Positions 1 through 6,698 are shown, numbered from the stretch's first letter. The stretch: DNA of 7,155 bases from Acidobacteriaceae bacterium (GCA_030042915.1 JASHYS010000249.1:1-7155); one strand, 5' to 3'. Notes: generated by a model from the letters alone, not told the origin. Translations and numbers: made by a program.

Positions 1-497
1 CCGGCACTCACCACGAGATGATGAAATTCGCGATCCAGATCGAAGATGCTGGGGCCTTCGAGAGTGCGCTGTTGCGCAATCCGGATCAACTGAGCATTGA
101 TCCGTTTGAGCTTTTCCGCCAGCACCAGCCGATCGGGCTCAGAGAGCGCGGCGGCTTGCCGGCCGGCCAGGCCTTCGATGCGGCCGATGATGGAATACAG
201 CTCGTTGGCGTCTTCCTTGGTAAGCGAGGTGACCACCATGCGCGACTTGCTGGCGTTGCGATGTTCCTTCACGTACCCTTCGCGCTGCAGCAGGTAAAGC
301 GCGCCGCGGACAGGGGTGCGGCTCATATGCAGGCGGTCGCACAGGTCGCTTTCCACGATCCACGTCCCCGGCGACAGCCGGCCATGGACGATGAGCTCGC
401 GGATTTGCCGGAATGCGGTGGTGACGCTGGTGCCGTGCTCAGCCTTCACTCCGGAACGCCGCGTTTTTTTCTTTTCCGTTGCGATCAAATTGGCCAT
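1..497 (-). CDS. GntR/FadR-family (FCD) transcriptional regulator, C-terminus cut by the window edge
   Basis: This is a ligand-responsive DNA-binding regulator of the GntR superfamily, FadR/FCD subgroup. Read on the minus strand from ATG at 497-495, it gives 165 residues before the left edge. Residues 24-90 form a winged helix-turn-helix: the motif FRQIRELIVHGRLSPGTWIVE leads into a recognition-helix segment MSRTPVRGAL (about 58-67) and a QREGYVKEH wing. From about residue 93 an all-helical FCD effector domain begins (LTKEDANELYSIIGRIEGLAG). It includes D155-x3-H159, which fits the first metal/ligand-binding Asp and His of FCD domains; the remaining His residues would lie outside the window. 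No in-frame ATG, GTG or TTG was found for over 100 bases upstream, and a weak purine-rich GGACGAGAG precedes the start. FCD regulators usually repress catabolic genes for organic or amino acids next to them, so control of the downstream-strand neighbours is plausible but inferred. Confidence 0.9.
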   Translation of the reverse strand, partial: MANLIATEKKKTRRSGVKAEHGTSVTTAFRQIRELIVHGRLSPGTWIVESDLCDRLHMSRTPVRGALYLLQREGYVKEHRNASKSRMVVTSLTKEDANELYSIIGRIEGLAGRQAAALSEPDRLVLAEKLKRINAQLIRIAQQRTLEGPSIFDLDREFHHLVVSA

Positions 498-557
498 CCG
501 CCCGCTCTCGTCCCAGGCGCTTCCGGAATTTCCGCAAGCCGAAGGCGCGTTCTCAAT

Positions 558-576
558 TGCTGCGGATTCCGCAGCA
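558..576. promoter_or_regulatory. 19-bp perfect dyad in the leader of the GntR-type regulator gene
   Basis: Two 9-bp arms, TGCTGCGGA (558-566) and TCCGCAGCA (568-576), are perfect reverse complements around a single central base. The centre lies about 70 bp upstream of the regulator start codon and just downstream of a possible promoter. Symmetry and position suit a dimeric repressor operator, for example autoregulation. In RNA the same bases could form a 7-bp stem with a 5-nt loop. No T-run follows, so a terminator is unlikely. The sequence does not resemble the GTATAC sites elsewhere in the window, so it would need a different recognition or a different protein. Confidence 0.4.
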
Positions 577-601
577 GATGCTGAGCACTCAATGTGGGTT
601 G

Positions 602-610
602 ATTCTACCA
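602..610 (-). promoter_or_regulatory. Possible extended -10 promoter for the GntR-type regulator
   Basis: Read on the minus strand, TGG immediately precedes TAGAAT (602-607), matching an extended -10 (TGnTATAAT) at five of six core positions. No good -35 hexamer is visible 16-18 bp upstream, which extended -10 promoters tolerate. The predicted start would lie near 595, giving a leader of about 100 nt that contains the 19-bp dyad. The remainder of the 498-725 gap shows no gene and no hairpin followed by a T-run, so read-through from the receptor gene is also possible. Confidence 0.3.
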
Positions 611-725
611 GTTTCGGCACGTTCATCACGTTGACGCCGAGCGGGGAAGACTGCCCCAGTGAAAGCGGCCACAGCTACGCCGCCTGCGCCGGAGCAGCGT
701 TCGCACGTTCTGCGCATCCCCGAAT

Positions 726-3700
726 CTAAAAGACCAGCTGCGCGCGAAACTGAATATCGCGCGGTCCGCCTGAATTCAGATACGCCGGATCGGTTTGCGT
801 TCCCGGCACGACCGGGCTGTTCTGCAGGTTGACGTATTGCGCCGGGTTGTTGGTGCCGTAGGAGTATCCGTCCACCACGGCCCATGCCGGATGATTCCAG
901 AGATTGAGCATCTCGGCCTGCATATTCAGCTTGAGCTGCTCAAAGATGGGAAATATCTTGGTGACGGCGAAGTCGGTGTTGACGAACTCCGGACCGTGCA
1001 GATAAATGAACTGCCCGAGCTGGCCCGGCGTCGCTTCCGCGGTTACTTTGCCGCTGCTGAAGACGTTGGGGTTCATCAGCTGCATGGGCGTGTAGCTATT
1101 GCCGGGCTGGGGATAGTAACCCACCGCTTTTTGCAACTGTTTTACGGTGGTGCCATTGAGCACTACTCCGGAATCGCTCGCGTCAGGCGCATTGTAGTAG
1201 GTGCTGTAGTAGTTGTAGGTATTGGTGCCTCCCAGCAGTTTGAAGTTGCGCCCCTGTTGCCATTCGAAGATCGGCGCCAGGCTCCATCCCCCAGCGACCT
1301 CGCGCTTCAACAGGCCTCCGCCCTGGAAAGGCAGCTTGTAGATGCCGTAGGCGCGGAAGGTGTGCCGCTGGTCGTAGGGAGATGGTGCGCGGCTCAACGC
1401 CCTATCGCGCAGCGTGGTGAAGTTGCCGATGGCTTCGTCGGCCGTGTAGTAGTCGCCGATGTAGCGGTTGGTGAAGGCGTGGCTGTAAGCGTAGTTCGCC
1501 ATGAGCATCAGCCCGTGCCCTACGGGGTGCTTTATCTGCGCCTGCAAGCCGTTGTACGATTCGCTCCCCGGATCGGAGAGCAGCTGGATGGGCAGGCCTG
1601 AAGCGAATGGGTTGGCCTGGAAGACGTTCATGGGGTATGCCGTCGAACCCGTGGCTCCATAGCTGGCGCAGGGCGTATAGGCGCCGCCTCCAAGGCCGAC
1701 CAGGCTGCAGAAATACCCGGGACTGGAGATGATGGCGTCGGCCAGTGCCCCCGCCTGTCCGGTAGATACGAAGCTGCCGAAGGTGGGGTTGGTGAAGGCC
1801 GATCCTCCCGTACCGAATGCCTGCTCCATCAGCGGCAGTGAGCCCGTGGTCCCTTCAAAGCTGCACGTTGAGGTGTTCCCGCAGCTTGGATTTGCCGCAG
1901 TGTAGTTATTCAGGTTGGTTTGGGCCGACTGGAACTCGCCCAGGAAACCGTTCTCGAAGATGTTCACCTCGTTCAGGTCGTAGTTCATCCACATGTGGAC
2001 GGAGTGGTTGCCGACGTAATTCACTTCGAGAACCGTGCCGCGAAACTTCCGTTGCACGCCGAAATACCAGTTTTCGATGGAGGGCGATTTGATATTCGGG
2101 TCGACCGTGGCGAATGGCTGGTTGCCAAAGGTGAAGTCTGACTCCGGAACCGGAAAGCTGAAAGTTGAAGGGAAGGAGTAGAGTGACGGTGGCGTTTGGC
2201 CCAGGCTCAGCGATCCGGCGGCAAACCCGCCCGGCGATCCCGGCGCGACAGCATCAAGAAATACATCCTGCGTGTCTCCGGGATTCGAGTATTCGGTGGC
2301 CTCTTCGAAGGTTGTCCAGCCTTCGTCGTAATGCGTAATCGCCGCGCCGCCGCGGATCACCAGGTTCGATCCGCCACTGATGCGGCTCAAGAAACCATCT
2401 CCGGTGAATGCCGGGTTCCAGGCGAAACCAACGTTCGGCGAGGGCTGAACCATGTCGCCCTTGTAAGGAGTGGGGCGCAGATAGACCTGCGGATTGGTGA
2501 TGCCATTGATGGTGCCGGGCTGAAAGAGCGTTTTCGAGGGGCCGAGCAGGTCGGCGTAGGTGGGGTTGGTGTAGGTGTCGTTGGTGTTATGCACGGAGCC
2601 GGAGAACTGCCAGCGGAATCCGGCGTTGAGCGTAAGATGCGGAGTCATGCGCCACGAATCCTGGGCGTAGAATCCGCCCACGGTCTGCGCCTCAGGCTGC
2701 TTCATGATGCCAAGAACTTCGTACTGATGAGATGTCGAGTTCACATAGTTGTATCCGTAGATGCTGCTCACGCGCCCCACCAGAGTGGCGTACAGGTTCT
2801 CAGCATTGGCAGGATCCTGGTTATTCGACTCGTTGAAGTTCATGGCCGGAAAGTTCGTATCGTTAAACATGTTGAGAGCCGGATCGTAGCTGCTGATGCC
2901 GAGATAATAGCCGGGAGGATCGCCCTCGCCGGTATCGAAATCGGTGGCAATGCGCATATCGCCGCCGAAGCTGAAGGTATGCTTGCCGTGATTCCAGCTC
3001 AACATGTCGTTGAAGTCGCGCACCGGGTTATTGCGCGGTTCGGGCAGGTAGTAATTGGGAATGTAAGGAGACAAAGTGGTGCCGCCATTTACAAAGCCGG
3101 GCGCGTCGATGATCAGGTTGTTTTCTGAGGAGAATGGATTGGTCGAGTGACCGACGTTGAATTCTTCCTGCGTGTTCAGCAGTCCTGCGTTGAACTGGTT
3201 GACGAGATGCTGCGTAATGGTCCAATCCAATCCTGTGGTGAGGGTCTGGTAGCTGGAATTGAAGCTGGAATTGGTGTAGGGATCGGTGGGATAGGCCTGA
3301 TAGCCGGGGTAGGTCCGCCACTCCAGGTCGTAAGCCGCGTGCCACCGGATGGTAGGGCGAATCTGGTAATCAACCCGCAGAGTGGGATAAATCTGGTTGT
3401 AATTCCACGCGTACTGCCAGATCAGTTCATTCTGGTAAGGCAGATAGGTGGAGTCCTGGACGGCTCCGAGCTTGGTGAGAGTGGGATTGATCTGGTTGAA
3501 CTCGCCGGCCACCACGGAATTAGTGGTTGAAGGAAAGCCATTGGCGGCGGCAACGCTCAAAACATTCACCGTGTGCTGTGCATTGTCGGTGCCGGTGTAG
3601 GTGAAATTGCCCGCCTCCGCAGCCGACGTGAGCACCGATTCGTAGCCAGTGGAAGTGCCGGGGACGTATTCCTGCTCGTAATTGCCGAAGAAAAAGATTT

Positions 3701-4589
3701 TGTTTTTCCAGATGGGCCCTCCCAAGCTCCCGCCAAAATCGCTCAGGTGAAACGGAGGCTTGGGAATTACGGGCGTCTGCGCGTTGTTGTAATACGTGTT
3801 GGCGTCGAAGGCGCTGTTCTGCGTCTGCCAGAAAGCATTGCCATGGAACTGATTGGAGCCGCTCTTGAGTTGAAAACGAAGTGCGGAGGCTCCTTCGGCG
3901 CCGGAATCGGCCGTCAAGTCGCCGGTGGAGATGGTCGCCTCGTCGATGGCTCCGATGCGGAGCGGCGCAGCTTCAAAGAAGCCCGTCGAGTTGGTGCGAA
4001 AGCGCTGGAAGTTGTCATTCATGCCGTCGACGGTGATGTTGATCGACGCGTTGGGCATGGCGTCGAAGGTCTCGAACCGTTCATCGCCTCCGCTCTGCGC
4101 TCCGGCCACAAGCTGTGCAAAGGGCAGGGCGTCGCGTCCATTCAGGGGCAGATCCTGCACGGCATCAGGGGTGATCGTCGTGGAGAGCGTGTTGGTTGTG
4201 GTCTCGAGAACTTCGCCCGATGCCTCCACCTCGACGGTCTGCGTCGTGGTGCCGACTTTCAACGGCACATTCAGGTTCAGGGTGCGCCCGGTTTCCACGG
4301 TCACGTTGTTGAAGACCGAATCGGCAAAACCCTTGGCCGTCACCTTGAGAACGTATTGACCGGCCATTACGCCCGAAAACACGTATTCTCCGGTCCCATT
4401 CGCAGTGGCGCTCACGCTGGCGCCGGTTGTGGGTTGGGTGAGCGTAAGTTGCGCGTTGGGAACGGCAGCGCCTGCGGGGTCGGTGACCGTTCCTGCGAGC
4501 TGACCCACGGTTTGCGCCTGCGAATGAGCGAATCGCGGCGTCAAGACCAAACATGCCAGCAAAAGGGGAAGACACTTTTTGTAAGTCAT
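726..4589 (-). CDS. Oar-like TonB-dependent outer-membrane receptor with carboxypeptidase-regulatory-like domain
   Basis: This is a 1287-residue outer-membrane gated transporter of the Oar/SusC-like kind typical of Acidobacteriota. Residues 1-23 are a signal peptide (basic MTYKK, hydrophobic LPLLLACLVL, probable cut after AHS). Residues about 27-112 are a carboxypeptidase-regulatory-like (CarboxypepD_reg) beta-sandwich: GQLAGTVTDPAGAAVPNAQL, then a GEYVFSGVMAGQYVLKV segment. A plug follows, with LPLNGRD at 147-153, VDGMNDN at 187-193 and the FQLKSGSNQFHG stretch near 239-250. The rest is barrel, rich in alternating aromatic strands, and ends in FRAQLVF; a terminal Phe is the usual signal for barrel assembly. 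I chose ATG 4589-4587 because AGGAGG lies four bases upstream and the signal peptide starts there. The frame stays open for 92 more codons upstream, but that part encodes nothing recognisable. The substrate cannot be read from the sequence; neighbouring peptidase and amino-acid oxidoreductase genes suggest peptides, as inference only. Confidence 0.93.
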   Translation of the reverse strand: MTYKKCLPLLLACLVLTPRFAHSQAQTVGQLAGTVTDPAGAAVPNAQLTLTQPTTGASVSATANGTGEYVFSGVMAGQYVLKVTAKGFADSVFNNVTVETGRTLNLNVPLKVGTTTQTVEVEASGEVLETTTNTLSTTITPDAVQDLPLNGRDALPFAQLVAGAQSGGDERFETFDAMPNASINITVDGMNDNFQRFRTNSTGFFEAAPLRIGAIDEATISTGDLTADSGAEGASALRFQLKSGSNQFHGNAFWQTQNSAFDANTYYNNAQTPVIPKPPFHLSDFGGSLGGPIWKNKIFFFGNYEQEYVPGTSTGYESVLTSAAEAGNFTYTGTDNAQHTVNVLSVAAANGFPSTTNSVVAGEFNQINPTLTKLGAVQDSTYLPYQNELIWQYAWNYNQIYPTLRVDYQIRPTIRWHAAYDLEWRTYPGYQAYPTDPYTNSSFNSSYQTLTTGLDWTITQHLVNQFNAGLLNTQEEFNVGHSTNPFSSENNLIIDAPGFVNGGTTLSPYIPNYYLPEPRNNPVRDFNDMLSWNHGKHTFSFGGDMRIATDFDTGEGDPPGYYLGISSYDPALNMFNDTNFPAMNFNESNNQDPANAENLYATLVGRVSSIYGYNYVNSTSHQYEVLGIMKQPEAQTVGGFYAQDSWRMTPHLTLNAGFRWQFSGSVHNTNDTYTNPTYADLLGPSKTLFQPGTINGITNPQVYLRPTPYKGDMVQPSPNVGFAWNPAFTGDGFLSRISGGSNLVIRGGAAITHYDEGWTTFEEATEYSNPGDTQDVFLDAVAPGSPGGFAAGSLSLGQTPPSLYSFPSTFSFPVPESDFTFGNQPFATVDPNIKSPSIENWYFGVQRKFRGTVLEVNYVGNHSVHMWMNYDLNEVNIFENGFLGEFQSAQTNLNNYTAANPSCGNTSTCSFEGTTGSLPLMEQAFGTGGSAFTNPTFGSFVSTGQAGALADAIISSPGYFCSLVGLGGGAYTPCASYGATGSTAYPMNVFQANPFASGLPIQLLSDPGSESYNGLQAQIKHPVGHGLMLMANYAYSHAFTNRYIGDYYTADEAIGNFTTLRDRALSRAPSPYDQRHTFRAYGIYKLPFQGGGLLKREVAGGWSLAPIFEWQQGRNFKLLGGTNTYNYYSTYYNAPDASDSGVVLNGTTVKQLQKAVGYYPQPGNSYTPMQLMNPNVFSSGKVTAEATPGQLGQFIYLHGPEFVNTDFAVTKIFPIFEQLKLNMQAEMLNLWNHPAWAVVDGYSYGTNNPAQYVNLQNSPVVPGTQTDPAYLNSGGPRDIQFRAQLVF

Positions 4590-4593
4590 TGGA

Positions 4594-4599
4594 CCTCCT
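4594..4599 (-). promoter_or_regulatory. Strong ribosome binding site that fixes the receptor start
   Basis: AGGAGG, a full Shine-Dalgarno match, sits four bases before the ATG at 4589 on the minus strand. It decides between this start and the in-frame ATG at 4865, which has no comparable site and would place a non-signal sequence in front of the signal peptide. Confidence 0.9.
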
Positions 4600-4661
4600 G
4601 GGAAATGCGAACTCAACCACGGCAAAGAATGGTGGACTTGAGCGATGGACCGTGAATTACG

Positions 4662-4772
4662 GCGATTCCAGAGGAGGCGTACCCTTGTGACCCGGAGCAA
4701 TGCCGACGGTTTCTTGGCGGTCGCGTCGACCTGAATTTGAGCGGCTCCGGGATGTAGCAACTCTGGAATCGC
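4662..4772 (-). repeat. Nested inverted repeat in the receptor leader (possible structured 5' UTR)
   Basis: Outer arms GCGATTCCAGAG (4662-4673) and CTCTGGAATCGC (4761-4772) are perfect 12-bp reverse complements, 87 bp apart. Nested inside are perfect 8-bp arms CCCGGAGC (4691-4698) and GCTCCGGG (4744-4751). At the core, GGTCG (4719-4723) and CGACC (4727-4731) can form a 5-bp hairpin with a 3-nt loop. The element ends about 72 nt before the receptor start codon, within the predicted untranslated leader. Transcribed from the minus strand it could fold into one long interrupted stem of about 111 nt. It matches no riboswitch or RNA family that I recognise. Alternatives are a small inverted-repeat insertion (I see no flanking target duplication) or chance, which is unlikely for the 12-bp arms in so short a leader. 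Confidence 0.5.
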
Positions 4773-4844
4773 TGCAGGGGAACTATCCGGGATCCCAGCG
4801 CAGGGTGAATCGGGGCTACCGCAGCGCTTCCGACTTGCGGCTAT

Positions 4845-4867
4845 CGTATACAACAACGTATACAACA
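4845..4867. promoter_or_regulatory. Tandem operator-like repeats containing GTATAC
   Basis: The 11-mer CGTATACAACA occurs twice, at 4845-4855 and 4857-4867, with one base between them and a period of 12 bp. Each copy contains the palindrome GTATAC and, on the minus strand, reads TTGTATACG. Short palindromes of the type TNGT-ACNA are the usual operators of FadR/FCD regulators, and one such regulator is encoded at the left edge. The sites lie just downstream of the predicted receptor transcription start, or over the -10 of an alternative promoter (TTCAAT, 16 bp, TATACG); either position would suit repression. Confidence 0.5.
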
Positions 4868-4883
4868 GTCGATATCTGATTGA

Positions 4884-4911
4884 AGTACATGAAGCGCAAC
4901 TTGAATGTCAA
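4884..4911 (-). promoter_or_regulatory. Predicted sigma-70 promoter of the receptor gene
   Basis: A perfect -35 hexamer TTGACA (4906-4911, minus strand) is followed after 16 bp by TGTACT (4884-4889), four of six matches to the -10 consensus. Transcription would start near 4877, giving a leader of roughly 290 nt that holds the tandem GTATAC repeats and the nested inverted repeat. The -10 is weak, so an alternative nearby start is possible. The rest of 4590-4944 shows no convincing gene and no terminator hairpin for the upstream operon. Confidence 0.45.
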
Positions 4912-4944
4912 GCACTTTTTCGCGGCTGCTGTGGACAACGCAAA

Positions 4945-6273
4945 TCAGCCGCGGGCCAAGGCGGGCGGATGACCTTGCGCCTCAGCCTGCGGGAATGGCT
5001 CCGTCAATGCCGCAATCTCCGCGGGAAACAAGGGCGGCCTGGGCGCCGGCGCGGTCCACCCAAAAAGCACCTGCGTGGCCGGGCCACAGATCCGACCCTG
5101 ACAGGGTCCCATGCCGCAACGAGTGTGCAACTTGGCCTCGCGCCAGGAGCGGCAACTCGCCAATTCCTTCCCGGTGACGTCCTCGCAGCGGCAGACAATG
5201 GTATCGCCGCCAGCTAATGATCGCAGCTCATCGCGCAGCGCAAAGGCAGCGTCGAGGCGGCGCGCAAAGCGCATCCATCGGTCGCGCAGCGGAAATAGCG
5301 CCCGAGCTTCCTCGGTGCGTCCTGCCGCGGCGAGCGCGGCGATGCGGCCCTCAACCTGTGCTTTTTCGACTCCTCCAATCGCGGTCAATTCGCCGATGCC
5401 ATAGATGTGCTCGACCGACGACCGCTGAAAAGCGTCGACCTTCAGGTATCCGCGCTCCAGCCGGCAACGGAGCAGTTGCGCCAGCTCGGTGTTGGGAACC
5501 AGGTGAAAACCAACCGCCAGCAGATCGGTTTCGATCTCCATGGAGTCGCGGCCGGCTTGGACGGTAACGCTGCGCAGGCGCGATTCGCGATCTGCGCCTG
5601 CCGCCGAGGCCCGGGTCACCCATGCGCCGGTGTGATAAGGCACCCCCAGGAGTTTCAGTCCGAAAGCTGCGCCTTCAACCAATTTGCCGGGATGGTTAGA
5701 GGCAAGCCATGCTGAAAACTGCGCCAGCCGTGACCGCGGCGCCTGCTCCGCGACCGCCATGATGCGCGCGCCGGCCGCGCGCAGATTCGCCGCCACGGCC
5801 ATCAGTAGAGGCCCCGTTCCCGCGACTACGACTCGTTTTCCTCGAACGTCGAAGCCTGATTTTACGAACGCCTGCAACCCGCCCGCGCCAAAAACGCCCG
5901 GCAGGGTCCAGCCCGGAAAGGGCAGAAACATTTCGCGCGCACCGGTGGCGACGATCAGCGCGCCGAAGTCGATGTCGGCGTAACCGCTCTGGCTCTCGAT
6001 GCGCAAGGTTCTGGCTGCTGGGCCGTCAACGCCTCCAGCAACCACGGCCCGCCAGCCCGATCGCACCTCCACATGGCGAGAAGCTAACCGGCGCACCCAT
6101 GCAGCGGCGTCCGCACTGGGCCCCTTCAGCACGCTGCTGCGCCAAATTTGTCCGCCAGGAGCAGGGTTGTCGTCGATGAGACAGACATTGAGGCCGGCTT
6201 CGGCAGCGGTTGCGGCGGCAGCCAGTCCGCCCGGGCCTGCGCCGGCCACTACAACATCGAAGGACGCGCTCAT
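4945..6273 (-). CDS. FAD/NAD(P)-dependent oxidoreductase subunit with C-terminal [2Fe-2S] (BFD-like) domain
   Basis: This 442-residue cytoplasmic or membrane-associated flavoprotein belongs to the HcnB / opine-oxidase OoxA / hydroxyproline-dehydrogenase alpha-subunit family. The N-terminus carries the FAD Rossmann motif GAGPGG (residues 11-16), with acidic D34/D35 at the end of the next strand. IVATGARE (107-114) is the usual ATG motif. A second dinucleotide fold starts at VVVAGTGPLL (148-157). YGIGEL (291-296) is the late FAD-contacting motif. The C-terminus has C361-x-C363, then TRCGMGPCQGRIC with C386, C391 and C396, a [2Fe-2S] site of the BFD-like type. The start is ATG 6273, whose last two bases form the TGA stop of the upstream ferredoxin-like gene (ATGA), implying translational coupling and a complex. 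In known relatives this subunit passes electrons for a separate DAO-like catalytic subunit, which is not in this window. The exact substrate (proline, D-hydroxyproline, opine or sarcosine-like) is not determined here. Confidence 0.9.
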   Translation of the reverse strand: MSASFDVVVAGAGPGGLAAAATAAEAGLNVCLIDDNPAPGGQIWRSSVLKGPSADAAAWVRRLASRHVEVRSGWRAVVAGGVDGPAARTLRIESQSGYADIDFGALIVATGAREMFLPFPGWTLPGVFGAGGLQAFVKSGFDVRGKRVVVAGTGPLLMAVAANLRAAGARIMAVAEQAPRSRLAQFSAWLASNHPGKLVEGAAFGLKLLGVPYHTGAWVTRASAAGADRESRLRSVTVQAGRDSMEIETDLLAVGFHLVPNTELAQLLRCRLERGYLKVDAFQRSSVEHIYGIGELTAIGGVEKAQVEGRIAALAAAGRTEEARALFPLRDRWMRFARRLDAAFALRDELRSLAGGDTIVCRCEDVTGKELASCRSWREAKLHTRCGMGPCQGRICGPATQVLFGWTAPAPRPPLFPAEIAALTEPFPQAEAQGHPPALARG

Positions 6274-6512
6274 TCTGTTGTCACCTGCATGCCCGGCCGG
6301 CACAGAACCTGACAGCTGCGCTGGTGCGGCCGGCCGTCGATCTGGACGCGGCACTCGTAGCAGATTCCCATGCCGCACAGGGGCTGGCGCGATTCGCCGC
6401 GCACGGAGACGCGGCTGGCCGCGCCCGCCTGCAAAATGGCCGCAGCCACTGTGGCGCCGCCGGGAACTTCAAGCGGCGTTCCGTTCACAGTGATGGCAAT
6501 GGTCTGGTGCAA
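6270..6512 (-). CDS. Small ferredoxin-like (2Fe-2S)-binding oxidoreductase subunit
   Basis: This 80-residue protein is a Fer2_4-type [2Fe-2S] subunit (HcnA / gamma subunit of D-hydroxyproline- or proline-dehydrogenase-like complexes). The N-terminal ITVNGTPLEVPGGATVAAAI is the ubiquitin-like beta-grasp start. The cluster loop is CGMGICYEC with C46, C51 and C54, followed by VQIDG and C67 in RSCQVLCRPGMQV; C71 is an extra Cys. The length is normal for a stand-alone subunit. The start is TTG at 6512: the frame closes at 6528-6530, no in-frame ATG precedes the fold, and GGAGAGG lies 7 bp upstream. The first GTG inside the frame would remove the first strand. The stop overlaps the next gene's ATG (ATGA), so the two are co-translated and very likely form one complex that moves electrons from a substrate dehydrogenase to an acceptor. 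Confidence 0.88.
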   Translation of the reverse strand: MHQTIAITVNGTPLEVPGGATVAAAILQAGAASRVSVRGESRQPLCGMGICYECRVQIDGRPHQRSCQVLCRPGMQVTTE

Positions 6513-6519
6513 CGCACGT

Positions 6520-6526
6520 CCTCTCC
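6520..6526 (-). promoter_or_regulatory. Ribosome binding site supporting the TTG start
   Basis: GGAGAGG on the minus strand lies seven bases before the TTG at 6512. Because the frame closes just upstream and offers no ATG, this site is the main evidence for a TTG start of the small [2Fe-2S] subunit. Confidence 0.75.
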
Positions 6527-6569
6527 ATCAAGAATTTTCGCAGCCGGTAGCGAGCGGTGGAAAAAACGC

Positions 6570-6611
6570 TTGACAATAAGCTTGTGCGCGATGCGTACAA
6601 TTTTGTATATC
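6570..6611. promoter_or_regulatory. Overlapping divergent promoters with a TACAA/TTGTA palindrome
   Basis: The 200-bp gap between the oxidoreductase operon (minus) and the peptidase gene (plus) must hold both promoters. On the minus strand TTGTAC (6595-6600), 16 bp and TATTGT (6573-6578) form a plausible pair about 55 nt before the TTG start. On the plus strand a perfect TTGACA (6570-6575) is followed by TACAAT (6596-6601), but at a long 20-bp spacing; TTGTGC (6582-6587), 18 bp and TATATC (6606-6611) is an alternative. Arms TACAA (6596-6600) and TTGTA (6603-6607) form a dyad around TT, overlapping these elements. Its right arm reads TTGTATA, shared with the tandem repeats in the receptor promoter, so one regulator could control all three units. 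Confidence 0.4.
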
Positions 6612-6618
6612 ATGGAGG

Positions 6619-6649
6619 CCGGTTTACACGAAGCATCTCCGGTTTCGTG
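6619..6649 (+). repeat. Short direct repeat and hairpin in the peptidase leader
   Basis: CCGGTTT occurs at 6619-6625 and 6639-6645, a 20-bp (about two helical turns) spacing. Overlapping it, CACGAA (6627-6632) and TTCGTG (6644-6649) are perfect 6-bp reverse complements around an 11-nt loop. The location is between the divergent promoters and the peptidase start. It could be an activator site or a leader hairpin, but such short repeats also arise by chance. Confidence 0.25.
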
Positions 6650-6698
6650 ACCCACCTAACTCTTCACCGATCGCGCACGTGAATTTTGCACGCAGAAA

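Noticed and set aside
634..725. Intrinsic terminator after the receptor gene
   Set aside because: A GGGG/CCCC stem is present on the minus strand around 640-655, but it is only four pairs long and no T-run follows, so it is not a credible terminator.
2196..4655. Long plus-strand open frames (310 and 360 codons) antisense to the receptor gene
   Set aside because: They are shadows of the GC-rich receptor coding frame: no recognisable domains, no sensible ribosome sites, and full overlap with a clearly real gene.
4662..4772. Interpretation of the nested inverted repeat as a mobile element with terminal inverted repeats
   Set aside because: No target-site duplication is visible on the flanks and no second full copy occurs in the window. 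A 10-base match to one arm at 891-900 lies inside conserved receptor coding sequence and looks like coincidence.
4590..4865. In-frame 92-codon upstream extension of the TonB receptor, with ATG at 4865
   Set aside because: The extension has no recognisable domain, would bury the signal peptide, lacks a good ribosome binding site and overlaps the operator-like repeats. AGGAGG before 4589 fixes the shorter start.
6274..6378. In-frame 35-codon upstream extension of the FAD oxidoreductase subunit
   Set aside because: It lies wholly inside the small [2Fe-2S] gene in another frame. The conserved FAD motif begins ten residues after the ATG at 6273, which overlaps the upstream stop as ATGA.
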